Assembly: GCF_003590145.2 (NCBI RefSeq)
Contig: NZ_CP060436.1
Location: 2,204,001 to 2,268,000, forward strand
Direction: 5' to 3'
Length of the DNA: 64,000 nt
From: Pseudooceanicola algae
GTDB taxonomy: Bacteria; Pseudomonadota; Alphaproteobacteria; Rhodobacterales; Rhodobacteraceae
The notes below the pieces were generated by a model. The model saw only the letters and a list, made by a program, of their open reading frames with translations, searched no databases and was not told the origin of the DNA. The position numbers were made by a program, and so were the translations under genes. Every line of letters begins with the position of its first letter. Positions within the stretch are counted from its first letter, which is position 1. Shown piece by piece: positions 34,028-44,580 of the stretch.

Positions 34028-34953
34028 TGGATATCGCCCTTGTAGGGATCGGCAAAATCGCCGTCGATCAGCATGTCCCCAGCATCGCGGCATCGCCCGA
34101 TTGGGACCTGACGGCGACGGTCAGCCGCCAGGGATCGGTCGAAGGCGTCCCCGCCTTCGACGATTTCGACCGGATGCTGGAGGAAAACCCCGGCATCCGC
34201 GTGGTTTCCCTGTGCCTGCCGCCGGTGCCGCGCTTCGACTTTGCCGCACGGGCCCTCAAGGCCGGTCGGCACGTCATGCTGGAAAAGCCCCCCGGCGCCA
34301 CCCTGTCGGAATGCGGCGAATTGGAAAACCTGGCCCGCGCGCAGGGTCTCAGCCTGTTCGCCACCTGGCATTCCCGCGAGGCCGACAAGGTCGATGCGGC
34401 AAAGGCCTGGCTGGCGGACAAGACATTGCGCAGCCTCACCGTCACCTGGCGCGAGGATGTGCGGCGCTGGCATCCGGGTCAGGACTGGATCTTTGAACCC
34501 GGCGGCCTTGGCGTCTTTGATCCCGGTATCAATGCCCTGTCGATCGTGACCAAGATCCTGCCCGTCCCGATCCACCTGGCCAGCGCGGTGCTGCGTATCC
34601 CCGAAAATCGCCAGGCCCCGATTGCCGCCGCGCTCAGCTTTGCGCATCCGGGCGGGGCCAGGGTCGCCTGCGAATTCGACTTCCGTCAGGAAGGCGAACA
34701 GACCTGGACCATCGAGGCTGTCTGCGATGAAGGCACCCTGCTGCTGACCCATGGCGGCGGGCAGATGTATATCGACGGCCAGCCCACCGGCGAGACCGAG
34801 GTCGGTCTGGCCGGCGAATACCCCCGCCTCTATGCCGCGATGGCAGCGCTGGTGCGCAAGGGCGGCATCGACATGGACCTCAGCCCGATGCGCCATGTCG
34901 CCGACGCTTTCCTGCTTGGCCGCCGCGAGACGGTCGCGCCGTTTGACTTCTGA
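34027..34953 (+). CDS. L-arabinose / D-galactose 1-dehydrogenase (Gfo/Idh/MocA family)
   Basis: 308 aa. N-terminal Rossmann domain with VGIGKIAVDQH, the conserved EKPPGATL segment and a C-terminal substrate domain with WHPGQDWIFEPGGLGVFDPGINALSI. It oxidises the C1 hydroxyl of L-arabinose or D-galactose to the lactone using NAD(P)+. The sequence pattern closely resembles Azospirillum AraA-type L-arabinose dehydrogenase. Its start codon overlaps the stop of the dehydratase gene. Confidence 0.88.
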   Translation: MDIALVGIGKIAVDQHVPSIAASPDWDLTATVSRQGSVEGVPAFDDFDRMLEENPGIRVVSLCLPPVPRFDFAARALKAGRHVMLEKPPGATLSECGELENLARAQGLSLFATWHSREADKVDAAKAWLADKTLRSLTVTWREDVRRWHPGQDWIFEPGGLGVFDPGINALSIVTKILPVPIHLASAVLRIPENRQAPIAAALSFAHPGGARVACEFDFRQEGEQTWTIEAVCDEGTLLLTHGGGQMYIDGQPTGETEVGLAGEYPRLYAAMAALVRKGGIDMDLSPMRHVADAFLLGRRETVAPFDF

Positions 34954-34969
34954 GAAAAGGACCGGACCC

Positions 34970-35887
34970 TTGAAATCCCCCCTTACAGGTATCCTGCCTG
35001 TCGCCCCGACCCCGTTCCTTGACGATGGCAACATCGACGTCGAGGGCATGAAGAACGTCATCGACTGCCTGATCGACCAGGGCGTCGATGCGATCTGCAT
35101 CCTGGCCAATTATTCCGAACAATTCGTCATCTCGGACGAGGAACGCGCCCTGCTGACCAAGGTCAGCCTTGACCATTGCGCCGGTCGCGTGCCGGTCATC
35201 GTGACGATCAGCCACTTCTCTACCCGGATCGCCATCGAGCGCGCCAAGTATGCGCAAAGCCTCGGCGCTTCCATGCTGATGATGATGCCCCCCTACCACG
35301 GTGTCGGCCTCGTCCCGGCGGCCGAAGGCATCTATGAACACTTCGCCGCCGTCTCGGACGCGGTGGACATCCCGATCATGATCCAGGACGCGCCGCTGTC
35401 CGGTGTCACCCTGCCGGTGCCGCTGCTGGTGCGCATGGCGCGGGAAATCGAGAATGTTTCCTACTTCAAGATGGAGACGCCCTTTGCCGCCGACAAGCTG
35501 GCCCAGCTGATTGCCGAGGGCGGTGATCACATTGTAGGCCCCTTCGACGGCGAAGAAGCGGTCACCCTGCTTGCGGATCTCGATGCGGGTTGCACAGGGA
35601 CGATGACGTCTGGCATGTTCCCCGAAAAAATCCGACCAATCGTCACAAGTTATCTGGCAGGAGACCAGGAAGCGGCGCTCGAGCATTGGAAACTCTGCAT
35701 GCCGCTGATCAATCACGAAAACCGCCAATGCGGGCTGCGTGCCTGCAAGACGGTTTACAAAGCTGGCGGCGTGATTAAGTCCGATCATGTACGCCATCCC
35801 CTGAAACCGATGTCCCAGCGTACGACGGATCGGCTGCTGCACCTGGCAGAAGAGCTGGACCTGATTGCATTACGCTGGGGCAAGTAA
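34970..35887 (+). CDS. 2-keto-3-deoxy-L-arabinonate dehydratase (DapA superfamily)
   Basis: 305 aa. The start is a TTG with AAAGGA eight bases upstream. The TIM-barrel has the Schiff-base lysine in YFKMETP and the APTPF N-terminal motif of DapA-type enzymes. In the non-phosphorylated Weimberg-type pathway it removes water and ammonia-free converts the keto-deoxy acid to alpha-ketoglutarate semialdehyde. Its place between the aldose dehydrogenase and the semialdehyde dehydrogenase supports that step over an aldolase reaction. Confidence 0.85.
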   Translation: MKSPLTGILPVAPTPFLDDGNIDVEGMKNVIDCLIDQGVDAICILANYSEQFVISDEERALLTKVSLDHCAGRVPVIVTISHFSTRIAIERAKYAQSLGASMLMMMPPYHGVGLVPAAEGIYEHFAAVSDAVDIPIMIQDAPLSGVTLPVPLLVRMAREIENVSYFKMETPFAADKLAQLIAEGGDHIVGPFDGEEAVTLLADLDAGCTGTMTSGMFPEKIRPIVTSYLAGDQEAALEHWKLCMPLINHENRQCGLRACKTVYKAGGVIKSDHVRHPLKPMSQRTTDRLLHLAEELDLIALRWGK

Positions 35888-35900
35888 GCGAGTATCGATA

Positions 35901-37418
35901 ATGACTTTTACCCCCCACGGAAAACATCTGATCGCCGGTGACTGGGTCGCCGCGGACGCCAAGTTCACTTCGACCCCGACCAACGGTGCGGGCCAGGAAT
36001 TCTCGGCCGGGAACGCCGATCTGGTCGATGCCGCCTGCCTCGCCGCAGAAGAGGCCTTCTGGGACTACGGCTATTCCTCGCGCGAAACCCGCGCGGCCTT
36101 TCTGAATGCCATCGCCGATGAAATCGAAGCGCGCGGCGATGCGATCACCGAGATCGGCACGCTGGAAACCGGACTGCCCGCCGGACGCCTGCAGGGCGAA
36201 CGCGGCCGCACCACCGGTCAGCTTCGCCTGTTCGCGACCGAGATCCTGAAAGGCGATTACCTCGACAAGCGCCTGGACGAAGCCCTGCCCGACCGTCAGC
36301 CCGCCCCGCGCCCCGAAATCCGCCTGGTGGAACGCCCCATCGGTCCGGTCGCGGTCTTCGGCGCCTCGAACTTCCCGCTGGCCTTCTCGACCGCGGGCGG
36401 CGACACCGCCGCCGCGCTGGCCGCCGGGTGCCCGGTGGTCGTCAAGGGTCACGAAGCCCATCCCGGCACCGCCGAAATCGTCGCCGAGGCCATCCATGCC
36501 GCGATCAAGTCCTGCGGCCTGCATCCCGGCACCTTCTCGATGATCCATGGCGGCAGCTACGAAGTGGGCGGTGCACTGGTCACCCATCCGCTGATCAACG
36601 CGGTCGGCTTCACCGGCTCGTTCCGGGGTGGCAAGGCGCTGTTCGACCTTTGCGCACAGCGCGACGTGCCGATCCCCTTCTTCGGCGAACTCGGCTCGAT
36701 CAACCCTGTCTTCCTGCTGCCCGAGGCGATGAAGGCCCGCGCGGCCTCCATCGGCGCGGGCTGGGCCGGATCGCTGACCATGGGCGCGGGGCAATTCTGC
36801 ACCAACCCCGGTGTCGTCGTGACGGTCGAAGGCGCGGAAACCGATGCCTTCGTCGACGCAGCCGTGTCCGAGCTGGCAAACGCCCCGGCGCAGATCATGC
36901 TGACCGAGGGCATCGCCGATGCCTATCGCGCCGGCCGCGACAAGATCGCCGCCCATGCAGGTGTCGAGGAACTGCTCGCCAGCTCCTGCGAAAAGCGTGA
37001 CGCGACGCCCTATGTCTACATCACCACAGGCAAGGAATGGCTGTCCAACAAGGACCTTGCGCATGAGGTCTTCGGCCCGCTCGGCATCGTCATCAAGGTC
37101 AAGGACCAGGACGAGATGCTGGCCGTGGCACATGGCTTTGACGGTCAGCTGACCTGCACGCTGCAGATGGATGATGGTGACATGAAGGTCGCGGGCAAGC
37201 TGCTGCCGGTGCTGGAACGCAAGGCAGGCCGGATCCTGGCCAACGGCTTCCCCACCGGGGTCGAGGTTTCTTCGGCCATGGTGCATGGCGGACCCTACCC
37301 TGCCTCGACCAACTTTGGCGCGACCTCGGTCGGGACCATGGCAATCCGGCGCTTCCTGCGTCCGGTCAGCTACCAGAACCTGCCTGCGGCGATCCTGCCG
37401 GCAGACCTGAAGGACTGA
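35901..37418 (+). CDS. Alpha-ketoglutarate semialdehyde (2,5-dioxovalerate) dehydrogenase
   Basis: 505 aa. Aldehyde dehydrogenase fold with the NAD(P) motif VNGFTGS replaced by VGFTGSFRGG, the catalytic Glu in ELGSINP (about 263) and Cys in GQFCTNPG (about 299). This is the KGSADH type found in arabinose and hydroxyproline pathways. It completes the conversion of L-arabinose to alpha-ketoglutarate, which enters the TCA cycle. The ATG follows 13 bp after the previous stop. Confidence 0.9.
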   Translation: MTFTPHGKHLIAGDWVAADAKFTSTPTNGAGQEFSAGNADLVDAACLAAEEAFWDYGYSSRETRAAFLNAIADEIEARGDAITEIGTLETGLPAGRLQGERGRTTGQLRLFATEILKGDYLDKRLDEALPDRQPAPRPEIRLVERPIGPVAVFGASNFPLAFSTAGGDTAAALAAGCPVVVKGHEAHPGTAEIVAEAIHAAIKSCGLHPGTFSMIHGGSYEVGGALVTHPLINAVGFTGSFRGGKALFDLCAQRDVPIPFFGELGSINPVFLLPEAMKARAASIGAGWAGSLTMGAGQFCTNPGVVVTVEGAETDAFVDAAVSELANAPAQIMLTEGIADAYRAGRDKIAAHAGVEELLASSCEKRDATPYVYITTGKEWLSNKDLAHEVFGPLGIVIKVKDQDEMLAVAHGFDGQLTCTLQMDDGDMKVAGKLLPVLERKAGRILANGFPTGVEVSSAMVHGGPYPASTNFGATSVGTMAIRRFLRPVSYQNLPAAILPADLKD

Positions 37419-37422
37419 GGCG

Positions 37423-38331
37423 ATGCAGCAGGCCAGCTGGATCGCCGTAGACTGGGGCACCTCCAACCTGCGTCTCTGGGCCATCGGCCCCGAGGGGCAG
37501 GTGCTGGCCGAGCGCAGTTCTGCTGATGGCATGGGCGGGCTCGAGCCGGACAGGTTCGAACCCGCCCTTCTGGCGCTGGCAGGGGATCTGCTGGCGCCGG
37601 AGCGCAAGACCGACGTGCTGATCTGCGGCATGGCGGGGGCACGGCAGGGCTGGGTCGAAGCGCCCTATGCCGCCGTGCCCTGCGCCCCCGCCGGCGGCGC
37701 GCCCACCCCGGCCCCCGCCCGGGATTCGCGCCTGTCTGTGCGCATCCTGCCCGGCCTCAGCCAGGCTGGCCCCGCCGACGTGATGCGCGGCGAGGAAACC
37801 CAGATCGCCGGCTTCCTTGCCGGTCACCCCGATTTCAACGGTACCCTCTGCCTGCCCGGCACCCATACCAAGTGGGTCCGGGTCGCCGATGGCCGGATCA
37901 CCCGATTCCGCACCGCCATGACCGGCGAATTGTTCGCCCTTCTGTCCACCGCCTCGGTGCTGCGCCACTCGGTCTCGATCGAAGGCTTCAGCGAGGCGGC
38001 CTTTCTCGACGGGTTCGATCAGGCGGCTGCCAGCCCGCTGACCCTGGCGCTGGACCTGTTCTCGATCCGCCCGGCATCGCTGCTGGCCGATACCGCGCCC
38101 GAAGCCAGCCGCGCCCGCCTGTCGGGCCTGCTGATCGGGGCCGAGCTTGCCTCGGTCCGGGATTTCTGGGACGGCTGTCCGGTGGTCGTCATCGGCACCG
38201 CCGCCCTGTCGCAACGCTACCGCGAAGGGTTGCACCGTCTTGGCGCCGAGGCCGCGATCAGCGACCACCCGGCGCTGGCGCTGGAAGGCCTGCGCGCCGC
38301 CCATGCGCGTTTCGCCAAGGAGAAAACATGA
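37423..38331 (+). CDS. dgoK: 2-dehydro-3-deoxygalactonokinase
   Basis: 302 aa. Kinase of the DgoK family with the N-terminal [11 protein letters not shown], the central GMAGARQGW and LPGTHTKWV segments. It phosphorylates 2-keto-3-deoxygalactonate at C6 with ATP. It overlaps dgoA by four bases (ATGA), so the two are coupled. Confidence 0.92.
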   Translation: MQQASWIAVDWGTSNLRLWAIGPEGQVLAERSSADGMGGLEPDRFEPALLALAGDLLAPERKTDVLICGMAGARQGWVEAPYAAVPCAPAGGAPTPAPARDSRLSVRILPGLSQAGPADVMRGEETQIAGFLAGHPDFNGTLCLPGTHTKWVRVADGRITRFRTAMTGELFALLSTASVLRHSVSIEGFSEAAFLDGFDQAAASPLTLALDLFSIRPASLLADTAPEASRARLSGLLIGAELASVRDFWDGCPVVVIGTAALSQRYREGLHRLGAEAAISDHPALALEGLRAAHARFAKEKT

Positions 38332-38936
38332 CCCGTTCCATCGTCGCCATCCTGCGCGGGATCACCCCCGAAGACGCCCTTCCGATTGCCGAAGGGCTGA
38401 TCGACGCGGGCATCACCATGATCGAGGTGCCGCTGAATTCGCCACGTCCCATGGTGTCGATCCGCGCCATGGCCGAGGCCTTTCACGACCGCGCCCTGAT
38501 CGGCGCCGGCACGGTGCTGAGCGTCGACGACGTGAAGGACCTGCGCGCCGCCGGGGGCCAGCTTGTGGTTTCGCCCGACATGAACCCGCAGGTGATCGAG
38601 GCCAGCAAGGCGCTCGGCATGGTCTCCTACCCCGGTGTGATGACCCCGACCGAATGTTTCGCCGCCCTGCGCGCCGGGGCTGACGGGCTGAAGCTGTTTC
38701 CCGGCTCGCTGATCGGACCCGCCGGCCTGAAGGCAATGCGTGCGGTGATCCCGGCCAAGGTGCCGGTCTTTGCGGTCGGCGGTGCCAGCCCGGCCAATTT
38801 CGCCGAATGGTTCGCAGCCGGAGCCGACGGGTTCGGTATCGGCACCGCGCTTTACCGCCCGGGCGACACGGCCGATCTGGTCATCCAGCGCGCCCGCGAG
38901 ATCGTCGCCGCCTATGACGAAAGCGCGCCGGAATGA
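38328..38936 (+). CDS. dgoA: 2-dehydro-3-deoxy-6-phosphogalactonate aldolase
   Basis: 202 aa, full length for the class I KDPG/KDPGal aldolases. Visible are [11 protein letters not shown], the proton-handling Glu in MIEVPLNSP and the Schiff-base Lys in DGLKLFPGS, with GAGTV before it. It splits the phosphorylated sugar acid to pyruvate and glyceraldehyde-3-phosphate. It overlaps both neighbours by ATGA junctions. The alternative 6-phosphogluconate type is less likely because it follows dgoK. Confidence 0.92.
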   Translation: MTRSIVAILRGITPEDALPIAEGLIDAGITMIEVPLNSPRPMVSIRAMAEAFHDRALIGAGTVLSVDDVKDLRAAGGQLVVSPDMNPQVIEASKALGMVSYPGVMTPTECFAALRAGADGLKLFPGSLIGPAGLKAMRAVIPAKVPVFAVGGASPANFAEWFAAGADGFGIGTALYRPGDTADLVIQRAREIVAAYDESAPE

Positions 38937-39841
38937 CCGGCGGCCCCGTTCCGGCCGCCCCCCACGATCCTTCGAGCTGCGCCAATAAGCCTATCGACAG
39001 CCAGCCCTTCGACACCCGGCCCTGCCATCTGGGAGAAGGCGCCCTTTGGCACCCTGAACGACAGCAGCTTTTCTGGTTCGACATCCTCGAAAACCGGATG
39101 CGGTCGCAGAAGGACGGTCAGGCGCTGGAATGGCAATTCGACGAATACCACTCTGCCGCCGGCTGGGTTGATCATGACCGGTTGCTGATCGCCTCGGAAC
39201 GGGGCCTCTGGCTGTTCGATGTCGACAGGGGGCACCGGGATCTGATCGTCCCGTTGGAAGCCGACATGCCGGAAACCCGGTCCAACGACGGGCGCGCCGA
39301 CCCGCAAGGCGGGTTCTGGATCGGCACCATGGGCAAGGCGGCGGAGCCCGACGCCGGGGCGATCTACCGCCTCTATCGCGGCAAGCTTGAACCGGTGTTT
39401 CAGGACATCACCATCCCCAATGCCATCAGCTTCAGCCCCGATGGCCGCACCGCCTATTTCGCCGATACGGCGCGCCAGGTGGTCCGCCGCCAGACGCTGG
39501 ACGAAGACGGCTGGCCCCTTGGCCCCGCGACGGTCTTTCTGGATCTTGCCGCCGAGGGGCTGTTTCCCGATGGCGCGGTCGTGGACGGCGAAGGCTACCT
39601 GTGGAACGCCCAATGGGGCGCGGCGCGGGTTGCGCGTTATGCCCCGGATGGCAGGCTGGACCGGGTCGTGTCGGTGGGCGGGCGCCATGCCTCCTGCCCC
39701 GCCTTCGGCGGACCGGACCTGTCGCGTCTTTTCGTCACCACCGCGCAGGAAGGGATCGCAAATCCCGATGCGGCCCAGGGCCTTGTCTACCAGGCCGGGA
39801 CCGGCATTCGCGGTCAGGCCGAACACCGGGTGATCCTGTGA
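38933..39841 (+). CDS. SMP-30/gluconolactonase-family aldonolactonase
   Basis: 302 aa six-bladed propeller protein with the metal ligands visible in LGEGALWHP (Glu), [25 protein letters not shown] (Asn) and [10 protein letters not shown] (Asp). It opens the L-arabinono- or D-galactono-lactone made by the aldose dehydrogenase. It begins with an ATG overlapping the dgoA stop and ends in a GTGA junction with the mutarotase. Confidence 0.9.
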   Translation: MTGGPVPAAPHDPSSCANKPIDSQPFDTRPCHLGEGALWHPERQQLFWFDILENRMRSQKDGQALEWQFDEYHSAAGWVDHDRLLIASERGLWLFDVDRGHRDLIVPLEADMPETRSNDGRADPQGGFWIGTMGKAAEPDAGAIYRLYRGKLEPVFQDITIPNAISFSPDGRTAYFADTARQVVRRQTLDEDGWPLGPATVFLDLAAEGLFPDGAVVDGEGYLWNAQWGAARVARYAPDGRLDRVVSVGGRHASCPAFGGPDLSRLFVTTAQEGIANPDAAQGLVYQAGTGIRGQAEHRVIL

Positions 39842-40812
39842 CGACCTTCGGGACATTGCCGGGCGGCGAGGCTGTTCGGACCGTCACCATCGCGGGCGAC
39901 GGGCTGCGCGCCGACCTGATGACCTTTGGTGCCAGCCTGATCGACCTGCGCCTCGATGGCGTGCCGCATCCGCTGGTGCTGGGCAGCCCGCGCCTGCAGG
40001 ATTACCTTGGCCCGCTGCGCTATTTCGGCGCCACGGTGGGGCGCTATGCCAACCGGATCGCAGGCGGGTGCTTCAGCATCGACGGGACCACCTGGCAGCT
40101 GGACCGGAACGAAGCCGGGCGCACCACGCTGCATGGCGGCAGCCGGGGCATGGGCGGTGCCAACTGGCACCTGACCGAGGCCCGCGCCGACATGGCCCGC
40201 TTTGCGCTGACCCAGCCCGATGGCCACATGGGTTTTCCCGGCGCGCTGGAGGCCAGTTGCACCTACCGTATCGCCAATGCCGTGCTTGAAATCACGATGG
40301 AGGCGACCTGCACCGCCGCCTGCCCGATCTCGCTGGCCAATCACGCGTACTTCAACCTTGATGGCAGCGCAGATGCCCGCGATCATACCCTGAAGATCGC
40401 GGCCCAGCGCTATACCCCCGTCGATGCGCAGCAGATCCCGACCGGAGACCTGATCCCGGTAGCCGGCACCCCCTTTGATTTCCGCGCGGAACGGCCGATC
40501 GGCACCGCCGGTTACGACCACAACTTCTGTCTCGATGGCAGCGGCCTGCGCCCGGTCGCGACGCTGAGGGGGCGCAACGGGGTGTTCATGCAGTTGGAAA
40601 CCGACGCGCCGGGGCTTCAGGTCTATGATCTGGCGCATCTGTCCGCCGGGACCCAGGGGCATACGGGGATGACCTATGGCCCCCATGCTGGCATCGCGAT
40701 GGAAACCCAGGAATGGCCCGACGCGATGAACCAGCCCGCCTTTCCCGATCCGGTGAAACCCGCCGGCGCGGCCTATTGCAACACCACACGCCTAAGCTTT
40801 TTCGCGGAATGA
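39838..40812 (+). CDS. galM: Aldose 1-epimerase (mutarotase)
   Basis: 324 aa from a GTG start inside the lactonase stop (GTGA). Characteristic segments are RYANRIAGG, TTLHGG, the catalytic His in SLANHAYFNL and the acidic residue region LETDAPGLQVYD. It interconverts alpha and beta anomers of the incoming sugar so that the dehydrogenase receives the right form. It is the last gene of the sugar locus. Confidence 0.9.
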   Translation: MTTFGTLPGGEAVRTVTIAGDGLRADLMTFGASLIDLRLDGVPHPLVLGSPRLQDYLGPLRYFGATVGRYANRIAGGCFSIDGTTWQLDRNEAGRTTLHGGSRGMGGANWHLTEARADMARFALTQPDGHMGFPGALEASCTYRIANAVLEITMEATCTAACPISLANHAYFNLDGSADARDHTLKIAAQRYTPVDAQQIPTGDLIPVAGTPFDFRAERPIGTAGYDHNFCLDGSGLRPVATLRGRNGVFMQLETDAPGLQVYDLAHLSAGTQGHTGMTYGPHAGIAMETQEWPDAMNQPAFPDPVKPAGAAYCNTTRLSFFAE

Positions 40813-41173
40813 CCCGTCTCGCCGGATGAACCGGCCGGAACGCATTCGGGAGGAGGAGTGAAAGCGCACCGGCCGGTAGGTCTTCGCCCTAAAGGAGGAG
40901 GCGGGCAAAGAAGGAGGTCGTCCTGCTGATCCAACTGGATGTCGCATTCGGCAGGCCGAGAACCGGAAATGTCTTGAGGTCATTGATGCCCGAAACCCGT
41001 CCTGACCGGAAAGATGCGACGCCACGGAACCTGCCCGGTATGGGGGCAATCTTCGCGCCGGTGCATATTCCGAAGACACTTTTTCGCACCGATGGCGCTA
41101 TCCTGATCGGTTTGTGGATGATCGCTGCAAACGGATCCAGACAGACGTCTGATGCGCGGCGAAATTCCGGGCC
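40813..41173. other. Intergenic stretch between the sugar locus and the Rieske-like gene
   Basis: 361 bp. It contains several purine-rich, Shine-Dalgarno-like runs (for example GGAGGAGG) but no open frame that follows them convincingly and no clear terminator hairpin. I see nothing else that I can support. Confidence 0.5.
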
Positions 41174-42031
41174 TCAGCCCGCCACCGGCACGACCCCCCA
41201 GCCCAGCCCCTTGGAGGCCAGCCAGCGGCGATAGGCGATGGCGCTCTTGTCGGCGCGGATCGGGGTTTCTGCGCGGGGATCCAGCGGCAGACAGCGCGGA
41301 TACTGGTTTTCCAGGATCGGCTTGTCCTGGGCAAAGATCACCTGCTGAAAGCGCCGGATATCCAGATCGCTGCTGGTCTCGTCGAGGATGCACATGCCCG
41401 AATGCGCCCGCACCTGATCTTCGCCCATCGGCTGCACGAAGATAAAGATCGCATCCAGCCGCCCGGCCACCGGGCTGGATTTGTAAAGGATCGCGCAATT
41501 GGGGTGCGGCACGCGGTAGGTATATTCGACGTCCATGCCTTCGCTCGACGACACCGCCGCCTGGGGCTGGAAGAAGCGGCAATTGGTCGCCAGCACCTCG
41601 TCCCGTGCCTCTGAAACCTCGACATCGTATTCCTTGACCTCGGTATGGGGTTCCTCGCCCAGGATACCGGTGTGGACGTAAGGAAAATGCCCCATGTCGA
41701 GGAAGTTCTCGATCACCCGCCCGGCCGAGGCATTGACCCCGAAGACTCCGGTCACCACGAAACGACGGTCGTTTTCCAGGAATTCGGGGAAGGGAAACAG
41801 GGGGCGCGGGTCGTCTCCGAAACTGGCCCAGACATAGCCGTAGCGGGTCTGCGACAGCACCGTTACCCCGTCCGAGGTGACCCCGGCGCCGCCGCCCGCC
41901 AGCGCGCGGATCTGCACCGCCCGGTCAAGCAGACGAGTGTCGCAGGCGCCGGCGCGTTGCAATTCGTCCAGCGACACCACGGGGTGCCAATAGGACAACA
42001 TCACGGGATCGGAGCAGGGGAACTGGGTCAT
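41174..42031 (-). CDS. Rieske-family oxygenase alpha-subunit lacking the Rieske cluster segment
   Basis: 285 aa from the ATG at 42031 with GAGG upstream. The N-terminus (SDPVMLSYWHPVVSLDEL) and the whole catalytic part match vanillate-demethylase/VanA-like ring-hydroxylating oxygenases, including the mononuclear iron ligands in NFLDMGHFPYVH. Relatives of ~350 aa have two Cys-x-His pairs for the [2Fe-2S] cluster between these parts. Here the sequence jumps from LLDRAVQIRAL to the post-cluster SQTRYGYVW, so roughly 60-70 residues are absent and neither pair is present. It is either a decayed gene that kept its frame or a variant with no own electron-transfer centre. Confidence 0.75.
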   Translation of the reverse strand: MTQFPCSDPVMLSYWHPVVSLDELQRAGACDTRLLDRAVQIRALAGGGAGVTSDGVTVLSQTRYGYVWASFGDDPRPLFPFPEFLENDRRFVVTGVFGVNASAGRVIENFLDMGHFPYVHTGILGEEPHTEVKEYDVEVSEARDEVLATNCRFFQPQAAVSSSEGMDVEYTYRVPHPNCAILYKSSPVAGRLDAIFIFVQPMGEDQVRAHSGMCILDETSSDLDIRRFQQVIFAQDKPILENQYPRCLPLDPRAETPIRADKSAIAYRRWLASKGLGWGVVPVAG

Positions 42032-42317
42032 CGGGGCCTCGGGTTTCGCAATCAGGCACAGGATCCGCGCCTTGCAGGTCAGCGCAAGCAAAAACGGTCC
42101 GGCCGAAGAATCGCTTCGGGTTCACCCATGCGAGTGCGCGCCATATTTCCGCGCCCCACCTCTGCGAGGTTGATATCGGGGCAAAGCCGCCTTAGGGAAA
42201 AGGGGACGAGTTTTGACACGGATCCATACGTCACAGGTCTGCAGGGCACACCGCCCGCACCATCAGGCAGTCGCCCCGGCGGCGAAATTTTCCAGAATTC
42301 GGAAAGGGTATTGAAAC

Positions 42318-44522
42318 ATGGCTGAATCGAACTTCCCCGACATTGTGTATACAAAGGTAGACGAAGCGCCCCAGCTGGCGAGCGCCTCCCTGCTGCCGAT
42401 CATCCAGGCCTTCGCCGGGACGGCAGGTGTCACGGTCGGCACCAAGGACATTTCGCTGGCGGGCCGGATCATCGCGGTCTTCGCGGATTACCTGAGCGAC
42501 GACCAGAAGCAGGCCGATGACCTGGCCCTGCTGGGCGAATGGGTCAAGAAGCCCGAAGCCAACGTGATCAAGCTGCCGAACATCTCGGCCTCCGAACCCC
42601 AGCTTGTCGCCGCCGTGAAGGAACTTCAGGCCAAGGGCTATGCCCTGCCCGATTACCCCTATACCCCCGAGACAGAAGACGAAAAGGCCGTGCGCGCCCG
42701 CTACGACGGCATCAAGGGTTCGGCCGTGAACCCGGTGCTGCGCGAAGGCAACTCGGACCGTCGCGCCGCTGTCGCGGTCAAGAACTATGCCATGGCGAAC
42801 CCGCATCGCATGGGCGAATGGACCGCCGACAGCAAGACCGAAGTGTCCTCGATGCCCGGCAACGACTTCTTCGCCAACGAGACCTCGGTGACCCTGGCCG
42901 ACGCGACCAAGGCAAAGATCGTCCTGGAAACCGCCGATGGCGAAACCGTGCTGAAGGACGGCCTGTCCTACCCCGCCGGCACCGTGGTCGACGCGACCTT
43001 CCTGTCGGCCAAGGCGCTGGATGCCTTCCTGGCGTCGGAAATCGAAAAGACCAAGGAAGCGGGCACGCTGTTCTCGCTTCACCTGAAGGCCACGATGATG
43101 AAGGTCTCGGACCCGATCATCTTCGGCCACGCGGTCAAGGCCTGGCTGGCGCCGGTCTTTGACCAATACGGCGACAAGCTGGCCGAGCTGGGCGTGAACC
43201 CCAACGGCGGCCTCGGCGCGCTGCTGGAACGCGTGAAGGGCGAGCCCGAGATCCTGGCGGCCATCGAAGCCGTCAGTGCTGACCGCCCCGACATGTACAT
43301 GGTGAACTCCGACAAGGGCATCACCAACCTGCACGTGTCCTCGGACGTGATCATCGACGCCTCGATGCCGGCGCTGATCCGTGCGGGCGGCAAGGGCTGG
43401 GGTCCGGACAACAAGGAACACGACACCAACTGCGTGATCCCCGACAACTGCTACGCCCCGATCTATGAAGAGACGATCAAGTTCTTCAAGGAAAACGGCA
43501 AGCTGAACCCGGCCACCGCCGGCACCGTGCAGAACCTTGGCCTGATGGCCCAGAAGGCCGAGGAATACGGCTCCCACCCCACCACCTTCGAGATCCCCGC
43601 CGACGGCGTGGTCAAGATGGTGCTGGAAGACGGCACCGTGATCCACCAGCACGGCGTCGAGACCGGCGACATCTGGCGGTCTTCCTCGGCCCGCAAGGCG
43701 CCGATCGAGGACTGGGTGAACCTGGCCATCGAACGCCAGAAGGCGACCGGCTTCCGCGCGATCTTCTGGCTGGATGCCGACCGCGCCCATGACGCAGAGC
43801 TGATTTCCTACGTCAAGCCCCTGCTGGAGGCCAAGGGCGTCGCCGACAAGTTCGAGATCATGGCCCCCCGCGAAGCCACCCGCGCCAGCCTCGAGACCAT
43901 CACCAAGGGCGAGAACACCATCGCCGTCTCGGGCAACGTGCTGCGCGACTACCTGACCGACCTGTTCCCGATCCTGGAACTGGCGACCTCGGCCAAGATG
44001 CTGTCCATCGTCAAGCTGATGAACGGCGGCGGCATGTTCGAAACCGGCGCCGGCGGCTCCGCTCCCAAGCACGTGCAGCAGCTGGTCGAGGAAAACCACC
44101 TGCGGTGGGATTCCCTGGGCGAATTCTGCGCGCTCGGCGAAAGCCTGAAATTCCTGGCCGACGCCAAGGACAACGCCAAGGCCCGCGTGCTGGGTGATGC
44201 CGTCGATGTGGCCACGCAAGGCATCCTCGACAACAACAAGTCGCCCTCGCGCAAGGTGGGTGAGCCGGACAACCGCGACAGCCACTTCTACTTTGCCAAG
44301 TACTGGGCCGAGGCGCTGGCCGCCCAGTCCGACGACGCGGACCTGGCCGCCCATTTCGCCCCCATCGCGTCTGCACTGAGCGAAAAGGAGGCGGAAATCA
44401 CCGCTGAACTGGCCGCGGTTCAAGGCAAGCCGGCCGACCTGGGCGGCTATTTTGCCACCGATGACGCCAAGACCGAAACGACCATGCGCCCCAGTGCAAC
44501 GCTGAACGCCATCTTCGGCTGA
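42318..44522 (+). CDS. icd: Isocitrate dehydrogenase (NADP+), monomeric type
   Basis: 734 aa, the length of the monomeric IDH family (as in Azotobacter, Corynebacterium). It oxidatively decarboxylates isocitrate to 2-oxoglutarate with NADP+ in the TCA cycle. Family segments include [43 protein letters not shown] and VETGDIWR. It is a single gene, transcribed away from the Rieske-like gene, and ends in a strong terminator. Confidence 0.95.
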   Translation: MAESNFPDIVYTKVDEAPQLASASLLPIIQAFAGTAGVTVGTKDISLAGRIIAVFADYLSDDQKQADDLALLGEWVKKPEANVIKLPNISASEPQLVAAVKELQAKGYALPDYPYTPETEDEKAVRARYDGIKGSAVNPVLREGNSDRRAAVAVKNYAMANPHRMGEWTADSKTEVSSMPGNDFFANETSVTLADATKAKIVLETADGETVLKDGLSYPAGTVVDATFLSAKALDAFLASEIEKTKEAGTLFSLHLKATMMKVSDPIIFGHAVKAWLAPVFDQYGDKLAELGVNPNGGLGALLERVKGEPEILAAIEAVSADRPDMYMVNSDKGITNLHVSSDVIIDASMPALIRAGGKGWGPDNKEHDTNCVIPDNCYAPIYEETIKFFKENGKLNPATAGTVQNLGLMAQKAEEYGSHPTTFEIPADGVVKMVLEDGTVIHQHGVETGDIWRSSSARKAPIEDWVNLAIERQKATGFRAIFWLDADRAHDAELISYVKPLLEAKGVADKFEIMAPREATRASLETITKGENTIAVSGNVLRDYLTDLFPILELATSAKMLSIVKLMNGGGMFETGAGGSAPKHVQQLVEENHLRWDSLGEFCALGESLKFLADAKDNAKARVLGDAVDVATQGILDNNKSPSRKVGEPDNRDSHFYFAKYWAEALAAQSDDADLAAHFAPIASALSEKEAEITAELAAVQGKPADLGGYFATDDAKTETTMRPSATLNAIFG

Positions 44523-44544
44523 CAGGTCGCAACGCCAAGTCTGC

Positions 44545-44580
44545 AAGGCCGCCGAACCCGTTTCGGCGGCCTTTCCTTTT
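44545..44580 (+). terminator. Rho-independent terminator of icd
   Basis: AAGGCCGCCGAA pairs perfectly with TTCGGCGGCCTT around a CCCGT loop (12-bp stem, 44545-44573), followed by a T-rich tail TCCTTTT. It starts 22 bp after the icd stop. Confidence 0.88.

Noticed and set aside
40840-40935. Clustered GGAGGAGG-type runs that might mark small genes
   Set aside because: No open frame of useful length starts at a proper distance from any of them.
42231-44546. Antisense frame opposite icd
   Set aside because: Its limits follow icd and its composition is typical of a reverse-complement shadow.
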